A stretch of 64,000 nucleotides of DNA from Dissulfurirhabdus thermomarina. Its GTDB lineage: Bacteria > Desulfobacterota > Dissulfuribacteria > Dissulfuribacterales > Dissulfurirhabdaceae. The notes under the pieces are model-generated. The model did no database searches. It saw nothing but the letters and a program-made list of their open reading frames with translations, and was not told where the DNA came from. The stretch is from NCBI RefSeq assembly GCF_012979235.1, contig NZ_JAATWC010000005.1, forward strand, positions 111,805-175,804, given 5' to 3'. This document shows positions 17,978-28,272 of the stretch, piece after piece; the first letter of the stretch is position 1; each line of letters starts with the position of its first letter. The translations under genes and the position numbers were made by a program.

Positions 17978-19264
17978 ATGAAAGTCATCGAAACGGCGCA
18001 AAGGTATCTCGTGGCGTTCATGGCCGTGGCGTTCGCCGCCGCGGTGGTTGCGGCCGGCGGCGTCGCCAGGGCCGCGGACGACCCGCTGCTCCAGACCCTG
18101 GTCAAGAAGGGCGTCCTGACCCCGGAGGAGGCCCGGGCCATCGCGAAGGAGAACGGGCGGGAGGCCGGGCTTCCGCCGGCGCTCCAGGGGCTGTCCATCG
18201 GCCTCCTGGGGTACCTCGACTATTCCATCGGGAAGTCGCCCAAGGCGGGCGGGGAAGAGAGCTTCGACCGCTTCACCCTGGGCCGGGGCTACCTAACGGT
18301 GAAGAAGCGGATCACCCCCTGGCTCTCCGCCCGGATCACGAGCGACATCACCCGGAAGGCGGACGGTGACTGGGAATTCCGGCTGAAGTACCTCTACGCG
18401 GAGTTCCGGCCGGGGGATCTCGGTTTCCTCACCGACATGAAGGCCGAATTCGGGCAGGGGCACAATCCCTGGCTGGACTTCGAGGAACACGTCAACCCCT
18501 ACCGCTGCCAGGGCACCATGGCCATCGAGCGTGCCGGTGTCTTCAATTCCGCCGACCTCGGCGTCAGCCTGCGCGGCAACATCGGCGGGAAGCTGCCCGA
18601 CGCCAAGGAGAAGACCGGCAACCATCACTACGACGGCCTCTACGGGAGCTGGCAGGTCGGCGTCTACAACGGGGGCGGCTACCATGCCGACGAGGCCAAC
18701 CAGAACAAGGCCGTCGAGGTGCGCCTGACGGCCCGGCCCCTGCCCTGGCTCCTGCCCGGCTTCCAGTTGAGCTACCTCGGGATGTTCGGGGAGGGCAACA
18801 AGGACTACAACGGCGACAAGCCCGACTATATGGTGAACCTGGGGATGCTGAGCTACGAGCACCCGCTCTTCATCTTCACCGCCCAGTACTTCCAGACCAC
18901 CGGGAACGCCGCCGGTTCCTGGGTCAAGACCGATGCACTGGGCAACCTGGTGGACGAACTCCAGACCCAGGGTTACTCGTTCTTCGGGCGGGTGCGCCTG
19001 CCCTTCGTCACGAACCGCCTCTCGCTCTTCGGCCGCTACGATCACTTCGACCAGGACAACGATGACGACATCGCCAAGGACACCGCCTACGACCTCTACA
19101 TCGTCGGCCTGTCCTTCGATGTCGCCAAGGGGAACCTGCTGGTGCTCGACTACGAAACCACCAACTACGACGACGACACGGGGCTCAAGCACAAACTGCC
19201 CGCCACGGGCACCAAGCTCGGCGACGACTACAAGGTCCAACTGGTCTACCAGCTGGCCTTCTAG
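17978..19264 (+). CDS. Outer-membrane porin-like protein
   Basis: A 428-residue protein with a signal peptide (cleavage likely near ARAADD), a short region DPLLQTLVKKGVLTPEEARAIA that many bacterial porins carry just after the signal, and then amphipathic beta strands ending in LAF, the usual terminal aromatic of a barrel. RCQGTMAIERAG and repeated aromatic pairs suit a phosphate/anion-type porin. The ATG at 17978 follows AAGGAGGG; an in-frame ATG at 17948 lacks this. It lies 65 bases after the rhodanese gene and could admit sulfur oxyanions for the reductase. That role is inferred from position. Confidence 0.75.
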   Translation: MKVIETAQRYLVAFMAVAFAAAVVAAGGVARAADDPLLQTLVKKGVLTPEEARAIAKENGREAGLPPALQGLSIGLLGYLDYSIGKSPKAGGEESFDRFTLGRGYLTVKKRITPWLSARITSDITRKADGDWEFRLKYLYAEFRPGDLGFLTDMKAEFGQGHNPWLDFEEHVNPYRCQGTMAIERAGVFNSADLGVSLRGNIGGKLPDAKEKTGNHHYDGLYGSWQVGVYNGGGYHADEANQNKAVEVRLTARPLPWLLPGFQLSYLGMFGEGNKDYNGDKPDYMVNLGMLSYEHPLFIFTAQYFQTTGNAAGSWVKTDALGNLVDELQTQGYSFFGRVRLPFVTNRLSLFGRYDHFDQDNDDDIAKDTAYDLYIVGLSFDVAKGNLLVLDYETTNYDDDTGLKHKLPATGTKLGDDYKVQLVYQLAF

Positions 19265-19284
19265 GATCGCCGGCCGTCACCGCG

Positions 19285-19312
19285 CCCGGGGGCGGGTCCG
19301 CCCGCCCCCGGG
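19285..19312. terminator. GC hairpin between porin genes
   Basis: A perfect 12-bp stem (19285-19296 with 19301-19312, loop TCCG) lies between the two porin genes but has no T tract. It may slow transcription or protect mRNA ends. Confidence 0.4.
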
Positions 19313-19376
19313 GCACATCCCCGGCGGACGACGGGGGACGACCCCGGGCGGGGCGTGGGCACGGCGGAGAGGAGAC

Positions 19377-20885
19377 ATGATGCCGGCACGAAGATGCGGC
19401 GGGCGAGCGCCCCGGGGGGCCGCGGCCCTTGCGGCGGCGGTCTTCTGCTGTGCCGTGGTCGCCGTCCCCGTGGACCGGGCGGCGGCCGCCTCCGGGCAGG
19501 ATGCCGCGACCGCGGAGCGCCTCGACCGCCTGGAGGAACGGGTCGGGGACCTCGAGCGGGCGCTGGAAGAGAAGGACGCCCAGATCCGAGAGCTGCGCCG
19601 GCGGGCGGCCGGCCCCGAAGGACCCGGGAAGCGACCCGGGGCGGGCGGCGAGACGCCCCTGGTCTTCACGCCCCCCGGGGGGGACATCCAGGTGGGGTTC
19701 GGCGGCCAGTACCGCGTCAATTCCTATGCCGCCGACAACGACCTGCCCGGGGACCATCCCACCGCGAGCCGGGTCCGCATCCGCCAGGACCTGGACTTCC
19801 GGTTCGGCGAGCGGTTGCGATCGCACCTCGAGCTGGAACTCGGTCATACCAACGACAACCTGACCACAACGCCCTCCGGCTCCCGCGCCACCACGGTGGG
19901 GGTGCGACACGCCGTCGTGGCCTTCGCCCCCCTGGGGTTGCACGGCCCCGAGGTGCGGGCGGGCATCCTTCCACTCTCCGACCGGTTCGGCGACGTGCTC
20001 TTTTCCGCCGACTGGGACTACAACCCCGTGGGGGTCGAGGTCCGGGTCCCCCTGGGACCGGTTCAGGTCCGGGGTTTCGCCGCCGATCTCCATGAGGGGG
20101 CGGAACCCGTCGCCCACGACGATTTCGACCATTACCAGCTCGATCTCCAGGTCCGGCCGGCGCCGGGCCTGCGGCTGACGGCCGGGCTCTCGTTCCTGGA
20201 TGCGGCCACCCCTGACGGACACCACACGCGGCGCCACTGGAACTACGGGGCCGGCGTCGAGGTGGAGGCCGGGCCCGCCGTGGCGGTCCGCGCCTGCGTC
20301 CTTGGGTCCAGGACCGACGGCCGTCTGCTCGGCGTGGACGATCCCGGGCAGGGGTGCGCGGCGAAGCTGGAGGTGACCGCCGAGGCCGGGCCGCACGCCG
20401 CCGGTCTCATGGCGACCTACGCCTCCGGCGAACGGGACGGGAGCGGCTTCCTGCCCGTCATGGCCCTTTCCCGGACCTACGGTTACTGGGGCTACACCGG
20501 GCTCCTGACCGTCCAGGGGGCCACCGACACCGGCATCGACGAGAGCGCCGTCAACATCTCCAACAACGGCTACGGCCTCGTGACCGTCCAGGCCTATTAC
20601 ACCCACCGGTTCGAGAGCCGGTTCTCCCTCCGGCTCGCCGCCGGCTGGTTCGGCGCCAGCCACACGCCGCGGGGCCGCAGCTCGGAACTCGGTATCGACA
20701 CCCTGGTCATGGGGACCTGGCGCCTCCACCGGTACCTGACCTTGGACCTCGGGGTGGCCTACGCGCACCTCCGGGACGGGATCAGCGGCTACTGGTCCGG
20801 GGTCGGGCCGGCGGGCTTCGTTGCGCCGGCGGGCGCCCGGCGGGACAAGACCGCGGCCTTCTCCCGGCTCCAGCTGGCCTTTTAG
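19377..20885 (+). CDS. Outer-membrane protein with N-terminal coiled coil
   Basis: A 502-residue exported protein. After a signal peptide (to about residue 38) comes a coiled coil, AERLDRLEERVGDLERALEEKD and following, then a beta-barrel beginning FGGQYRVNSYAADND and ending in LAF. The layout, a trimeric coiled coil plus a barrel, is common in porins of Desulfobacterota and relatives. GGAGAGGAG precedes the first ATG; a second ATG follows directly. It is the last gene of the tetrathionate-type locus on this strand. The transported solute is unknown. Confidence 0.72.
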   Translation: MMPARRCGGRAPRGAAALAAAVFCCAVVAVPVDRAAAASGQDAATAERLDRLEERVGDLERALEEKDAQIRELRRRAAGPEGPGKRPGAGGETPLVFTPPGGDIQVGFGGQYRVNSYAADNDLPGDHPTASRVRIRQDLDFRFGERLRSHLELELGHTNDNLTTTPSGSRATTVGVRHAVVAFAPLGLHGPEVRAGILPLSDRFGDVLFSADWDYNPVGVEVRVPLGPVQVRGFAADLHEGAEPVAHDDFDHYQLDLQVRPAPGLRLTAGLSFLDAATPDGHHTRRHWNYGAGVEVEAGPAVAVRACVLGSRTDGRLLGVDDPGQGCAAKLEVTAEAGPHAAGLMATYASGERDGSGFLPVMALSRTYGYWGYTGLLTVQGATDTGIDESAVNISNNGYGLVTVQAYYTHRFESRFSLRLAAGWFGASHTPRGRSSELGIDTLVMGTWRLHRYLTLDLGVAYAHLRDGISGYWSGVGPAGFVAPAGARRDKTAAFSRLQLAF

Positions 20886-20888
20886 CCG

Positions 20889-20916
20889 AAAAAAAAAGCC
20901 CCCCTTTCGGGGGGCT
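20889..20916 (-). terminator. Intrinsic terminator for the minus-strand efflux/TauE operon
   Basis: An AGCCCCCC / GGGGGGCT stem (20897-20904 and 20909-20916) with loop TTTC. On the minus strand it is followed by nine T residues (A residues at 20889-20897). It sits about 110 bases past the TauE stop. A second stem without T tract lies at 20924-20946. Confidence 0.85.
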
Positions 20917-21027
20917 GGGGTGGAGGGGCCACGGCCCGTGGCCCCTGCCGAATCGGTGGCCCGGGAAGGCCCGGCCCCGTGCCTTCGTGCCTTCCCACCC
21001 GTGGCCCGGCCGCCGGCCGCGTCTTCA

Positions 21028-21780
21028 TCACCCGAACAGCCTCCAGAGCAGTTTCGCGGCCACGGCGAGGAGGACCCCGCCGAACATCCGCTTGATCCAG
21101 GCGGCCTTCATCCGCTCCCGCATCACCTTGGCCCCCAACTGCGAGCCGACGATCACCGCCGCCAGGGTCGCCCCCATGAGGGGCCAGTCGAAGTGGCCCT
21201 CGGCCAGGTGCCCGGCGAACCCCGAAAAGGACGAGAAGACCACCACGAAGGCACTGGTGGCCGCGGCCTGCTTGGTGGGGTAGCCCATGGCGAGCATCAT
21301 GGGGACGAAGAGGAAGCCGCCCCCGATCCCGAGGAGCCCGGCGATCATCCCCACGCCGAAGCCGCCCGCCCCCATGAGGGCGAACCGGGCCCCCGGGGCC
21401 ATGTGCCGCCGCGTGTCGGGCCGGCCCGCGGCGATGAGCATCCGCCCACCGGCGAGGATCATCCCGGCGGCGAAGAGGAGGATGAGGGTCTCGGTGGGGA
21501 CGTAGCGGGTAAAGAGCGCGCCCACCGGCGCCCCGAGAAACGAGGAGACGATGAGGGGCGCGGCCCCCCGGACGTCCACCATGCCGGCCCGCAGGTACGA
21601 GACGGCGGCGGAGAGGGCGGTGACGCCGTTGAGCAGGAGCCCCGTGGGGATGGCCACGGACTTGAAGTCGTAGCCGAACCAGTGGAAGACCGGGATGTAG
21701 AGCATGGCGCCCCCGAGGCCCAGCATGGAGAAGAGGAATGCCAGGGCGAGGACGATGGCGGCGGTCAGGGAGAGCATCAT
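21028..21780 (-). CDS. TauE/SafE-family membrane permease
   Basis: A 250-residue membrane protein with about eight hydrophobic segments. It has both TauE-family glycine motifs: SMLGLGGAMLYIPVF near the N-terminus and AGLLGIGGGFLFVPMML near residue 145. The family exports sulfite, sulfoacetate or related anions, though many members are uncharacterised. It is the last gene of the minus-strand run that starts with the TolC-like gene. In a sulfur-metabolising cell a sulfite exporter role is plausible but not shown. Confidence 0.83.
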   Translation of the reverse strand: MMLSLTAAIVLALAFLFSMLGLGGAMLYIPVFHWFGYDFKSVAIPTGLLLNGVTALSAAVSYLRAGMVDVRGAAPLIVSSFLGAPVGALFTRYVPTETLILLFAAGMILAGGRMLIAAGRPDTRRHMAPGARFALMGAGGFGVGMIAGLLGIGGGFLFVPMMLAMGYPTKQAAATSAFVVVFSSFSGFAGHLAEGHFDWPLMGATLAAVIVGSQLGAKVMRERMKAAWIKRMFGGVLLAVAAKLLWRLFG

Positions 21781-21835
21781 GGGCGGGACCTCCCGGGGGT
21801 CGCCCGGCCGCCGCGGCGGCGGCCGGGCGGGGGCA

Positions 21836-22444
21836 TCAGTCCGGGTAGCCGGAGCACGGGATGCAGTAGAGCTCGCCGTCGGTGCCCACCCGGAGCTTGT
21901 TCACGAAGGTGAGCTCCCCGCATCCGGCGCAGCGGCGGGCTTCGAAGACCCCCTTCCCCTTGGGGACCTCCACGGTCCGGACCTCCCCGACCTCGAGGAA
22001 CTCCGCCTCCGGGAGCCCGAGGATCCGTTCCACCAGGGGGTCGGCGATCTCGGCCGGGATCTCTTGCGGCGGAACGCCCGCCTTCCGCTGCTGGACGAAG
22101 GGGGAGGCCAGGGCCTTCTCGAAGAAGTCGGGTTTGACCGCCACGCGGACGGCCCGTCCCGTCCGGGCGTCGATGAGGGTGAAGGCGAGCTTGTTGTAGT
22201 AGAGCTTCCGGACGTTGGCCTTGCCGTAGGTGCAGCCCGTGGCCGTCATGAGGCCGTCCAGGAAGCAGGCGGCGGCATGGCCCTTCCCTGTCTCGGACTC
22301 CAGGAGGAGTTCCTTGTCCTGGGCCCGCTCGACCCCGAGGGTCCGCATGGCGGCCAGGCCCGCCCGGAGCCCCATGGGCATGGCGGGGCACTTGTGGCCG
22401 TGGAAGGCGAGACCGATGGGAAAGAGTTCGTCGAGTTTCTTCAT
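21836..22444 (-). CDS. FmdE-family protein with C-terminal zinc ribbon
   Basis: A 202-residue protein of the FmdE (formylmethanofuran dehydrogenase subunit E) family. [16 protein letters not shown] near residue 14 is the family signature. CTYGKANV near residue 71 follows. The C-terminus has CAGCGELTF...CIPCSGY, a four-cysteine zinc ribbon. Outside methanogens these proteins occur beside molybdenum or tungsten enzymes and transporters and have no agreed role. The ATG overlaps the preceding barrel-protein stop by four bases, and GGAGG lies upstream. Confidence 0.82.
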   Translation of the reverse strand: MKKLDELFPIGLAFHGHKCPAMPMGLRAGLAAMRTLGVERAQDKELLLESETGKGHAAACFLDGLMTATGCTYGKANVRKLYYNKLAFTLIDARTGRAVRVAVKPDFFEKALASPFVQQRKAGVPPQEIPAEIADPLVERILGLPEAEFLEVGEVRTVEVPKGKGVFEARRCAGCGELTFVNKLRVGTDGELYCIPCSGYPD

Positions 22445-23892
22445 GGTGACACCTCCTTGCTGGATTGTGGTGCTGCCGTGTCAAGGGGCGCCGCGAAGCG
22501 CCAGGTGACCTGGCAGACGAGGCGGCCGGCGTCGTTTCGGGCGATGCCGTTTTCGGTGATGAAGTCCCCGGCCCGGAGTACGGCGTAGAAGACCTGGACG
22601 TCCCAGTCCCGGGCGGGCCGCCACTGGATCACAGCGTCGAATTCGTCCCCGATGTGGGCGTGGCGGTTGCCGGGCACCCGGTAGCCGTAGTAGGTCCACT
22701 TGTCGGCCTTCTCCGCCAGGGAGAACCGGTGGAGGGCCAGGTGGACCGAGAGCCCGGGGCGGGGGGCGAGGTCGAGGCTCGCCTGGTCGTCCACCATGTT
22801 GCCCCAGGACATGACGTCCAGGCGGCCGTAGTGGCGGCCGTCCGTGGAGCCGAAGGGGCTGGAGAAGGTCCGGACGCGGTCGTCGCCGGGGCGGGGGTCG
22901 CCCGAGGCGTAGACCCGGCCCAGGCCGAGCCGCGGCCGCCAGGGAAGGTCCCGGAAGGTCCAGCCCGCCTTGGCCACGTAGGCGTAGGCCGAGACGTCCG
23001 GGTCCGGGCCGCGGCGGTCTTCGAAGCGGCCGGTTTCCCGGATCCATGTGAGGTCGAACCAGAGGCCCCGCCAGTCGTCCTCGTAGAGGCGGCAGCCGAA
23101 GAAGCGGGTGTCCTCGCGCCGGTCGCGGTCGAAGAAGCGGGCCTTCTTCCAGGCGAAGAAGGGCTCGACGCCCCCGGTGGCGGACCAGGCGTGGCGGGCG
23201 TAGAGGCCCACGCCCTGGTAGGCGTGGCGGGCGGCCAGGCTCAACGACTCCGGGTCCTTGGTCTTGGTCTGCCCGTACCAGACGTCGGCGAAGTCCCGGC
23301 CCCGGCGGAGCGAGTACCGGGCGGCGTCCCAGAGCCAGCCGATGGCGTTTCCCCAGGAGCCGGGGCCGAAGACGCGGCGGTCGCCGTACCAGATGACCTG
23401 GCGGCCGAGGACGAGGCGGGACTGCCGGGTCCCGATCCCCTTGATCGTCACCTGGGCGTCGTAGAGCTCGAGGTATTCCTCGTAGGGGTCCATGACCACC
23501 TCGTCGCTGGTGCCCCGGTTCTTCACGAAGTCGTCCTGGTCGAGGGACCAGCCCCAGACCCGGGCGTCGTAGAGGTGGAGGCGCCAGTCGATCCGCCGGC
23601 CCTCCCCCGTAAGGCCGGCCACCACGCGCTGGAGGAGGAGCCGGTCGTCGGGCTCGCCCCGGACGGTGCCGGCGGAGTCCACGGCCGCGTCCCCGTAGGC
23701 CTTCTTGTTGAGGCCGTTCCAGGCCTCGAACCGTTCGCGGATCTCCCCGTCGAGGGTGACCCCCGCCCGCGCCGCCGCGCACCGGAGCCCGAAGAGCAGG
23801 GCGGCGAGAAGGAGAAGGGCCCGCGCCGGCAGCGGGCCCCGCGGGGGGCGCAAGGCGCGGCCGGCCGGCCGCCTCTCCCGTTTCCCCGGCAT
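22441..23892 (-). CDS. Alginate-export-family outer-membrane barrel
   Basis: A 483-residue exported protein with a signal peptide (to about residue 43) and a barrel of the Alginate_exp (AlgE-like) family: [36 protein letters not shown] and GLYARHAW. In many bacteria such barrels are general outer-membrane channels rather than alginate exporters, and no alginate genes are here. The gene starts one base after the RND pump gene and overlaps the FmdE gene. It may provide a second outer-membrane route for the same operon. The barrel family is clear; the substrate is not. Confidence 0.78.
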   Translation of the reverse strand: MPGKRERRPAGRALRPPRGPLPARALLLLAALLFGLRCAAARAGVTLDGEIRERFEAWNGLNKKAYGDAAVDSAGTVRGEPDDRLLLQRVVAGLTGEGRRIDWRLHLYDARVWGWSLDQDDFVKNRGTSDEVVMDPYEEYLELYDAQVTIKGIGTRQSRLVLGRQVIWYGDRRVFGPGSWGNAIGWLWDAARYSLRRGRDFADVWYGQTKTKDPESLSLAARHAYQGVGLYARHAWSATGGVEPFFAWKKARFFDRDRREDTRFFGCRLYEDDWRGLWFDLTWIRETGRFEDRRGPDPDVSAYAYVAKAGWTFRDLPWRPRLGLGRVYASGDPRPGDDRVRTFSSPFGSTDGRHYGRLDVMSWGNMVDDQASLDLAPRPGLSVHLALHRFSLAEKADKWTYYGYRVPGNRHAHIGDEFDAVIQWRPARDWDVQVFYAVLRAGDFITENGIARNDAGRLVCQVTWRFAAPLDTAAPQSSKEVSP

Positions 23893-23893
23893 C

Positions 23894-26800
23894 TCACCGT
23901 CCCCGGGCCGGGGCCTTCCCGGCCCGCCGCGCCAGTCCCTCAGCCACCCCGCGTGCCCAGGCCCTGAGGTCCTCGAAGAGGGTGTAGAAGATGGGCACGT
24001 AGATCAGGGTGAGCAGGGTGGAGACGAAGAGCCCGCCGATGGCCACCACCGCCAGGGGCGAGAGGCGCTCGAGGCCCAGGGCGCGTTCCGCGGCGATGGG
24101 CAGCATCCCCACGATGGTCCCGAGGGCGGTCATGAGGATGGGCCGCGTCCGGACGCGCACCGCCCGCTCGATGGCCTCCCGGAGGGGCACCCCCTCGGCC
24201 CGCGACTTTTCGATGAAGTCGATGAGCAGGATGGAGTTGTTCACCACGATGCCCGCCAGGAGGATCATCCCCATGTTGGCCGGCATGCAGGCGTGGCGGC
24301 CGGTGAGGAGGAGGCCCCAGGCCGCCCCGATCATGGCGAGCGGGATGCTCGTCATGATGGTGAGGGGGTTCAGCCACGACCGGAAGGTGGGCGCCAGGGA
24401 GAAGAAGAGGAGCACCACGGCGAGGCCGAGGGCCCGCTTGAGGCGGCGGCCCGCCTCCTCCATGTTCTTGATCTCGCCCTCGTGGCGGAGCGTGTACCCG
24501 GGGGGCAGCCGGAGGCCGGCCAGGGCCTTTTGGATGCGGCCTTGGAGGTGCGTGATGGCCGTGGTGGCCCGGTAGCCGTAGACGTCCACCGTGGGCTCGA
24601 GGTCTTGGCGGGTGAAGCGGGTCCGGGTGCGGGCCCGGGTCACCCGGGCCAGCTCGGCCAGGGGCACCGGGCCGATCCGGGTCCGGACCTGGATGGCCTC
24701 GATGTCCGGCCGGCTGTCCCGGGCCTCGGCGGGGTAGCGCACCCGCACGACGTAGCCGTCCTCGCCGGGGACGCGGAGCACGGAGGCGGGCCCGCCTCTC
24801 ACCGCCTCGGTGAGCTGCCGGCTGATCTCCACCGGGTCCAGGCCGTAGCGGGCGGCCTTCTCCTGGTCCACCCGGATCCGCCACTCGGTCTTGTCCAGGG
24901 TCCAGGAGCGCGAGACGGTGGTCAGCCCCCGCACCCGGCGGATCCGGGCCGCCACGTCGTCCGCCAGCCGGTCCAGGACGGCGGGGTCCGGGCCCGAGAT
25001 CATGACGTCCACCGACGCGGCGATGGAGGAGAGGGGAGTGGCGCCGAAGTCGAAGACGTCGAGGCTCTTGAGGCCCGGGATGGCGGCGGCCCGCTTCCGG
25101 ATGGCCGCCTCGAGCTCCCAGATGGTCTCCTTTCGGTGGAAACGGTCCACGAAGTGGACCGTGACGAGGCCCTGCTGGGGGATGCGCCCGGTCCCGAAGC
25201 TCACCACGCCGGGCTCGGACCCCACGGTGGTGGAGATCCGTTCGACCCCGGGCATGTCCTGGAGCACGGCCTCGATCCGTGCGGCCACGGCCTCGGTGGC
25301 CGCCAGGGAGCTGTCGGAATCCGTCTCGAAGGCGATCTTTACGATGCCCGTGTCCATGGGAGGCATGAGATCCCGGCCGGCAAGGGGCATCTGCCGCATG
25401 CTGGCCACGAACAGTAAGGCGGCCACCAGGAGGAAGAGGCCCCGGTGCCGCAGGGCCACCTCGATCAGCCCCGCGAAGAAGTCCCGAACCGGATCCACGA
25501 GGTACCGCCCGACGTGGCTCACCCAGCGTTCCACGCGGTTTCTGGATGTGCCGGCCTTTACTACGTGCCGGGCCAACAGGGGGATCACCGTCACCGAGAC
25601 CGCGTAGCTGACGAGGAGCGCCATGGCCAGGACCACCGTGAACTGGCGGAGGATCTTTTCCACGTATCCGCCGATGAACATGATGGGGACCAGGACGATG
25701 GCCGATGTGAAGACACCGGCCCAGTTGGCGAGCAGGATCTCGTTGACCCCGTCCACCACCGCCCGGTGGATGTCTTTCCCGAGTTCCCTGAAGTGGCGCT
25801 CGATGTTCTCGATCACCACGATGGCGCCGTCCAGGAGGAGGCCCACCGCCACGATCATGGCCGTCAGCGTCACGATGTTCAGCTCGTAGCCGAAGACGTA
25901 CATGGCCGCGAATGTGAGGAAGTAGGTGAAGGGGATGGAGACGGCGGCCAGGAGCGAGATCCGGGTGTTGGCCAGGATCAGGAAGATCACCGCCACGGTC
26001 ATGACGATGGCGTCCCGGAGGGCATCCACCATGTTGGAGATGCTGGTCTCGATGATGGTCTTCTGGGTGTCGGCCACCTCGAAGGTCACGTCGGGGAACC
26101 GGGCGCGGATGGCCGGCAGCGCCCGTTCCAGGGCGGCGATGGTGGTGGTGACGTGGCCCTTTTCCGGCCGGAGGATGTTGACGCCGATGGCCGGGTGGCC
26201 GTTTCCGCGGTAGAGCGACTGGCGCTCCCGGTAGCCGGTGCGGACGTCGGCCACGTCGCCGAGGTGGACCTCGCCCCCGGCCTCGCGGCCCACCACGATG
26301 TCCAGGAGGCGGGCCTTCTCGAGGCGTTCCCCCTGGGTCTTGACGAGGTACTGGCCGCCGTCCCGGAAGACGAGGCCGTCGGGGATGTTCAGGTTCTGGG
26401 CCCGGATGGCGGCGATCACCTGCGCCAGGGAGAGGCCGTGGGCGTGGAGGCGCCGGGGGTCCACCTCCACGGTGACCTCGGGCGCGTAGCCGCCGAAGAC
26501 CTCCACGTTGGCCACGTCGGGCACGCGGAGCAGGGCCTCGCGGATCTCGTTGTCGGCGAGCTGGCGGACCTTGGCGAGGTCGAGGTGGCTGCCGGGCCGC
26601 GGCGCCAGCGCCAGGGTGAAGACGGGGTTGGTGGCGTCGCTGACCCGGAAGATCTCGGGCGGCTGGATGTCGGGGGGCAACTTGGCCTCGATGCGCTTCA
26701 AGGCGTTGGCCACGTCCGTGGCCGCGGCGTCGAGGCTCTTCGCGTACTCGAACTCCACGCTCACCGCGGCCATCTCGTCCTGGCTCACGGAGCGGACCTT

Positions 26801-27079
26801 GCGGACGAGGTCGATGGTGGCCAGCTCCTTCTCCACCGTGCGGGTCACCTTGTCTTCCACGTCCGAGGCCGCGGCCCCGGGTTCCGGGATGATCACCGCG
26901 ATCACCGGGTAGTTGGCGTCGGGGAAGAGGTTGAGGGGCATGGCCTTGAAACCGATGAACCCCAGGGCGGCGGCGAGCAGGATGAACGAGGTGATGAGGT
27001 AGGGCCGCTCGAGGTAGGCCTCGACGAAGGTCTTCCGGCCCCCGGGGCCGGGCGTGGGCGTGCCGGACGGGGCGTTCAT
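23894..27079 (-). CDS. RND efflux pump inner-membrane subunit
   Basis: A 1061-residue RND (AcrB/HAE1/HME) permease of normal length. The first membrane segment is near residue 25, followed by the porter domain with FPDANYPVIAV. Central segments include GLLLDGAIVVIENIERH, the conserved RND motif, and the C-terminal half has GIVVNNSILLIDF. A charged DGAIV-type proton relay is visible. The chosen ATG at 27079 overlaps the adaptor gene stop by four bases. With the adaptor and TolC-like genes it forms a tripartite exporter. Substrate class, drug or metal, is not clear; I see no methionine-rich metal motifs. Confidence 0.9.
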   Translation of the reverse strand: MNAPSGTPTPGPGGRKTFVEAYLERPYLITSFILLAAALGFIGFKAMPLNLFPDANYPVIAVIIPEPGAAASDVEDKVTRTVEKELATIDLVRKVRSVSQDEMAAVSVEFEYAKSLDAAATDVANALKRIEAKLPPDIQPPEIFRVSDATNPVFTLALAPRPGSHLDLAKVRQLADNEIREALLRVPDVANVEVFGGYAPEVTVEVDPRRLHAHGLSLAQVIAAIRAQNLNIPDGLVFRDGGQYLVKTQGERLEKARLLDIVVGREAGGEVHLGDVADVRTGYRERQSLYRGNGHPAIGVNILRPEKGHVTTTIAALERALPAIRARFPDVTFEVADTQKTIIETSISNMVDALRDAIVMTVAVIFLILANTRISLLAAVSIPFTYFLTFAAMYVFGYELNIVTLTAMIVAVGLLLDGAIVVIENIERHFRELGKDIHRAVVDGVNEILLANWAGVFTSAIVLVPIMFIGGYVEKILRQFTVVLAMALLVSYAVSVTVIPLLARHVVKAGTSRNRVERWVSHVGRYLVDPVRDFFAGLIEVALRHRGLFLLVAALLFVASMRQMPLAGRDLMPPMDTGIVKIAFETDSDSSLAATEAVAARIEAVLQDMPGVERISTTVGSEPGVVSFGTGRIPQQGLVTVHFVDRFHRKETIWELEAAIRKRAAAIPGLKSLDVFDFGATPLSSIAASVDVMISGPDPAVLDRLADDVAARIRRVRGLTTVSRSWTLDKTEWRIRVDQEKAARYGLDPVEISRQLTEAVRGGPASVLRVPGEDGYVVRVRYPAEARDSRPDIEAIQVRTRIGPVPLAELARVTRARTRTRFTRQDLEPTVDVYGYRATTAITHLQGRIQKALAGLRLPPGYTLRHEGEIKNMEEAGRRLKRALGLAVVLLFFSLAPTFRSWLNPLTIMTSIPLAMIGAAWGLLLTGRHACMPANMGMILLAGIVVNNSILLIDFIEKSRAEGVPLREAIERAVRVRTRPILMTALGTIVGMLPIAAERALGLERLSPLAVVAIGGLFVSTLLTLIYVPIFYTLFEDLRAWARGVAEGLARRAGKAPARGR

Positions 27080-28272
27080 GGCCGGGCCTTCCCGGTGTCC
27101 GCCTTCGGGCCCGGCGCCGCCGCCCCGGAGGGGGCGTCGGCGCCGGCGGCCTCGGCCACCCGGACTTTCTCGCCGTCGTGGAGGCGCAGCAGGGCGCTCT
27201 CCTGGGCGGTCACCACCCGGGGGACACCCTCCAGGTCGCCCCGGACCACGGCGAAGGTGTCGCCGCGCCAGCGGACCTCCACCCGGACGGGGTGGACCGT
27301 GCCGCCGTCCGAGACCCGGAAGACCCAGTCGGCCCCCGCGTTCTCGAGCAACGCCCGGAGCGGCACCCGCCACCCCTCGTGGCGCCGGGTCTCGAGCCGG
27401 GTCTCCACGGTGGCCCCGGTGGGGAGCCCGAAGGGGCGGTCCGGGAGGTCGATCTCCACGGCGGCGAGGGTGCCGACCCGCACCGCCGGGACCACGCGGC
27501 TCGCCCGGGCCGCCAGCGGGGGGGCGGTGCCGGGGTCCGGGGGGAGGATCTCGGCCCGTGTCCCGGGGGCGAGCACGGGGAAGAGGTCCTGCGGCACCCG
27601 GACCCGGACCCGGTAGCCGCGGTCCGGAGCCTCCATGGCGACCACGGGCCGGCCCGGGAGGGCCAGGTCCCCGGGGTCGGCGAGGCGGGCCGTGACCACG
27701 CCGTCGAAGGGTGCCTCGAGGCGGGTGTAGGCGAGGTCCGTCTCGGCGGCGTGGAGGTCCTTTTCGAGGCCGGTCACCCGGGCCCGGGCGGCCTCGAGGG
27801 CGGCCACGGACCGGTCCAGGGCCTCCCGGCTGAGGGCCTTGGCCTCGAAGAGGCGCCGGTCGCGGCCGGTGACGGCCTCCTGGGTGGCGAAGGCCGTGCG
27901 GGCGGCGTCGAGCGCCGCCCGGAGGCCGGCCACGCGGTCGCGCTCGGGCCGGTCGTCGAGGCGGGCGAGGAGGTCCCCCCGGCGCACCCGGTCGCCCTCG
28001 CGCACCCGGACCTCGAGGATCTGGCCGGTCACCCGCGGGGCGATCTCGGCGGCCACCTTGGCCTCGATGGTGCCCAGGAGGCGCACCGTGGCGGGAAAGG
28101 TGCCGTAGGCGGCCCGGGCGGTGGTCACCACCGGCAGCACCGGGGCGGGGGGCGGGGTCCGGGCGAGCTGGGCCTTGCGGTGGCGCACGAGGAGCACGGC
28201 CCCGAGGGCCGGGATCAGGACGGCGAGGGCGAGGGCGATCTGCCTGCGGTTCAGGCGGAGTCGGGTCTTCAT
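27076..28272 (-). CDS. RND membrane fusion (adaptor) protein
   Basis: A 398-residue periplasmic adaptor with one N-terminal membrane anchor (near residues 11-27). The lipoyl half-motif is LLGTIEAKVAAEIAPRVTGQI near residue 64, then a coiled hairpin (about 100-165), then the second lipoyl half (TRLEAPFDGVVTARLADPGD). It links the inner-membrane pump to the TolC-like channel. Its ATG overlaps the TolC-like stop by four bases, and its stop overlaps the pump start, so stoichiometry is coupled. Confidence 0.9.
   Translation of the reverse strand: MKTRLRLNRRQIALALAVLIPALGAVLLVRHRKAQLARTPPPAPVLPVVTTARAAYGTFPATVRLLGTIEAKVAAEIAPRVTGQILEVRVREGDRVRRGDLLARLDDRPERDRVAGLRAALDAARTAFATQEAVTGRDRRLFEAKALSREALDRSVAALEAARARVTGLEKDLHAAETDLAYTRLEAPFDGVVTARLADPGDLALPGRPVVAMEAPDRGYRVRVRVPQDLFPVLAPGTRAEILPPDPGTAPPLAARASRVVPAVRVGTLAAVEIDLPDRPFGLPTGATVETRLETRRHEGWRVPLRALLENAGADWVFRVSDGGTVHPVRVEVRWRGDTFAVVRGDLEGVPRVVTAQESALLRLHDGEKVRVAEAAGADAPSGAAAPGPKADTGKARP

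Noticed and set aside
22441..23892. An alginate biosynthesis locus
   Set aside because: Only the barrel family matches; no alginate polymerase or epimerase genes are present.
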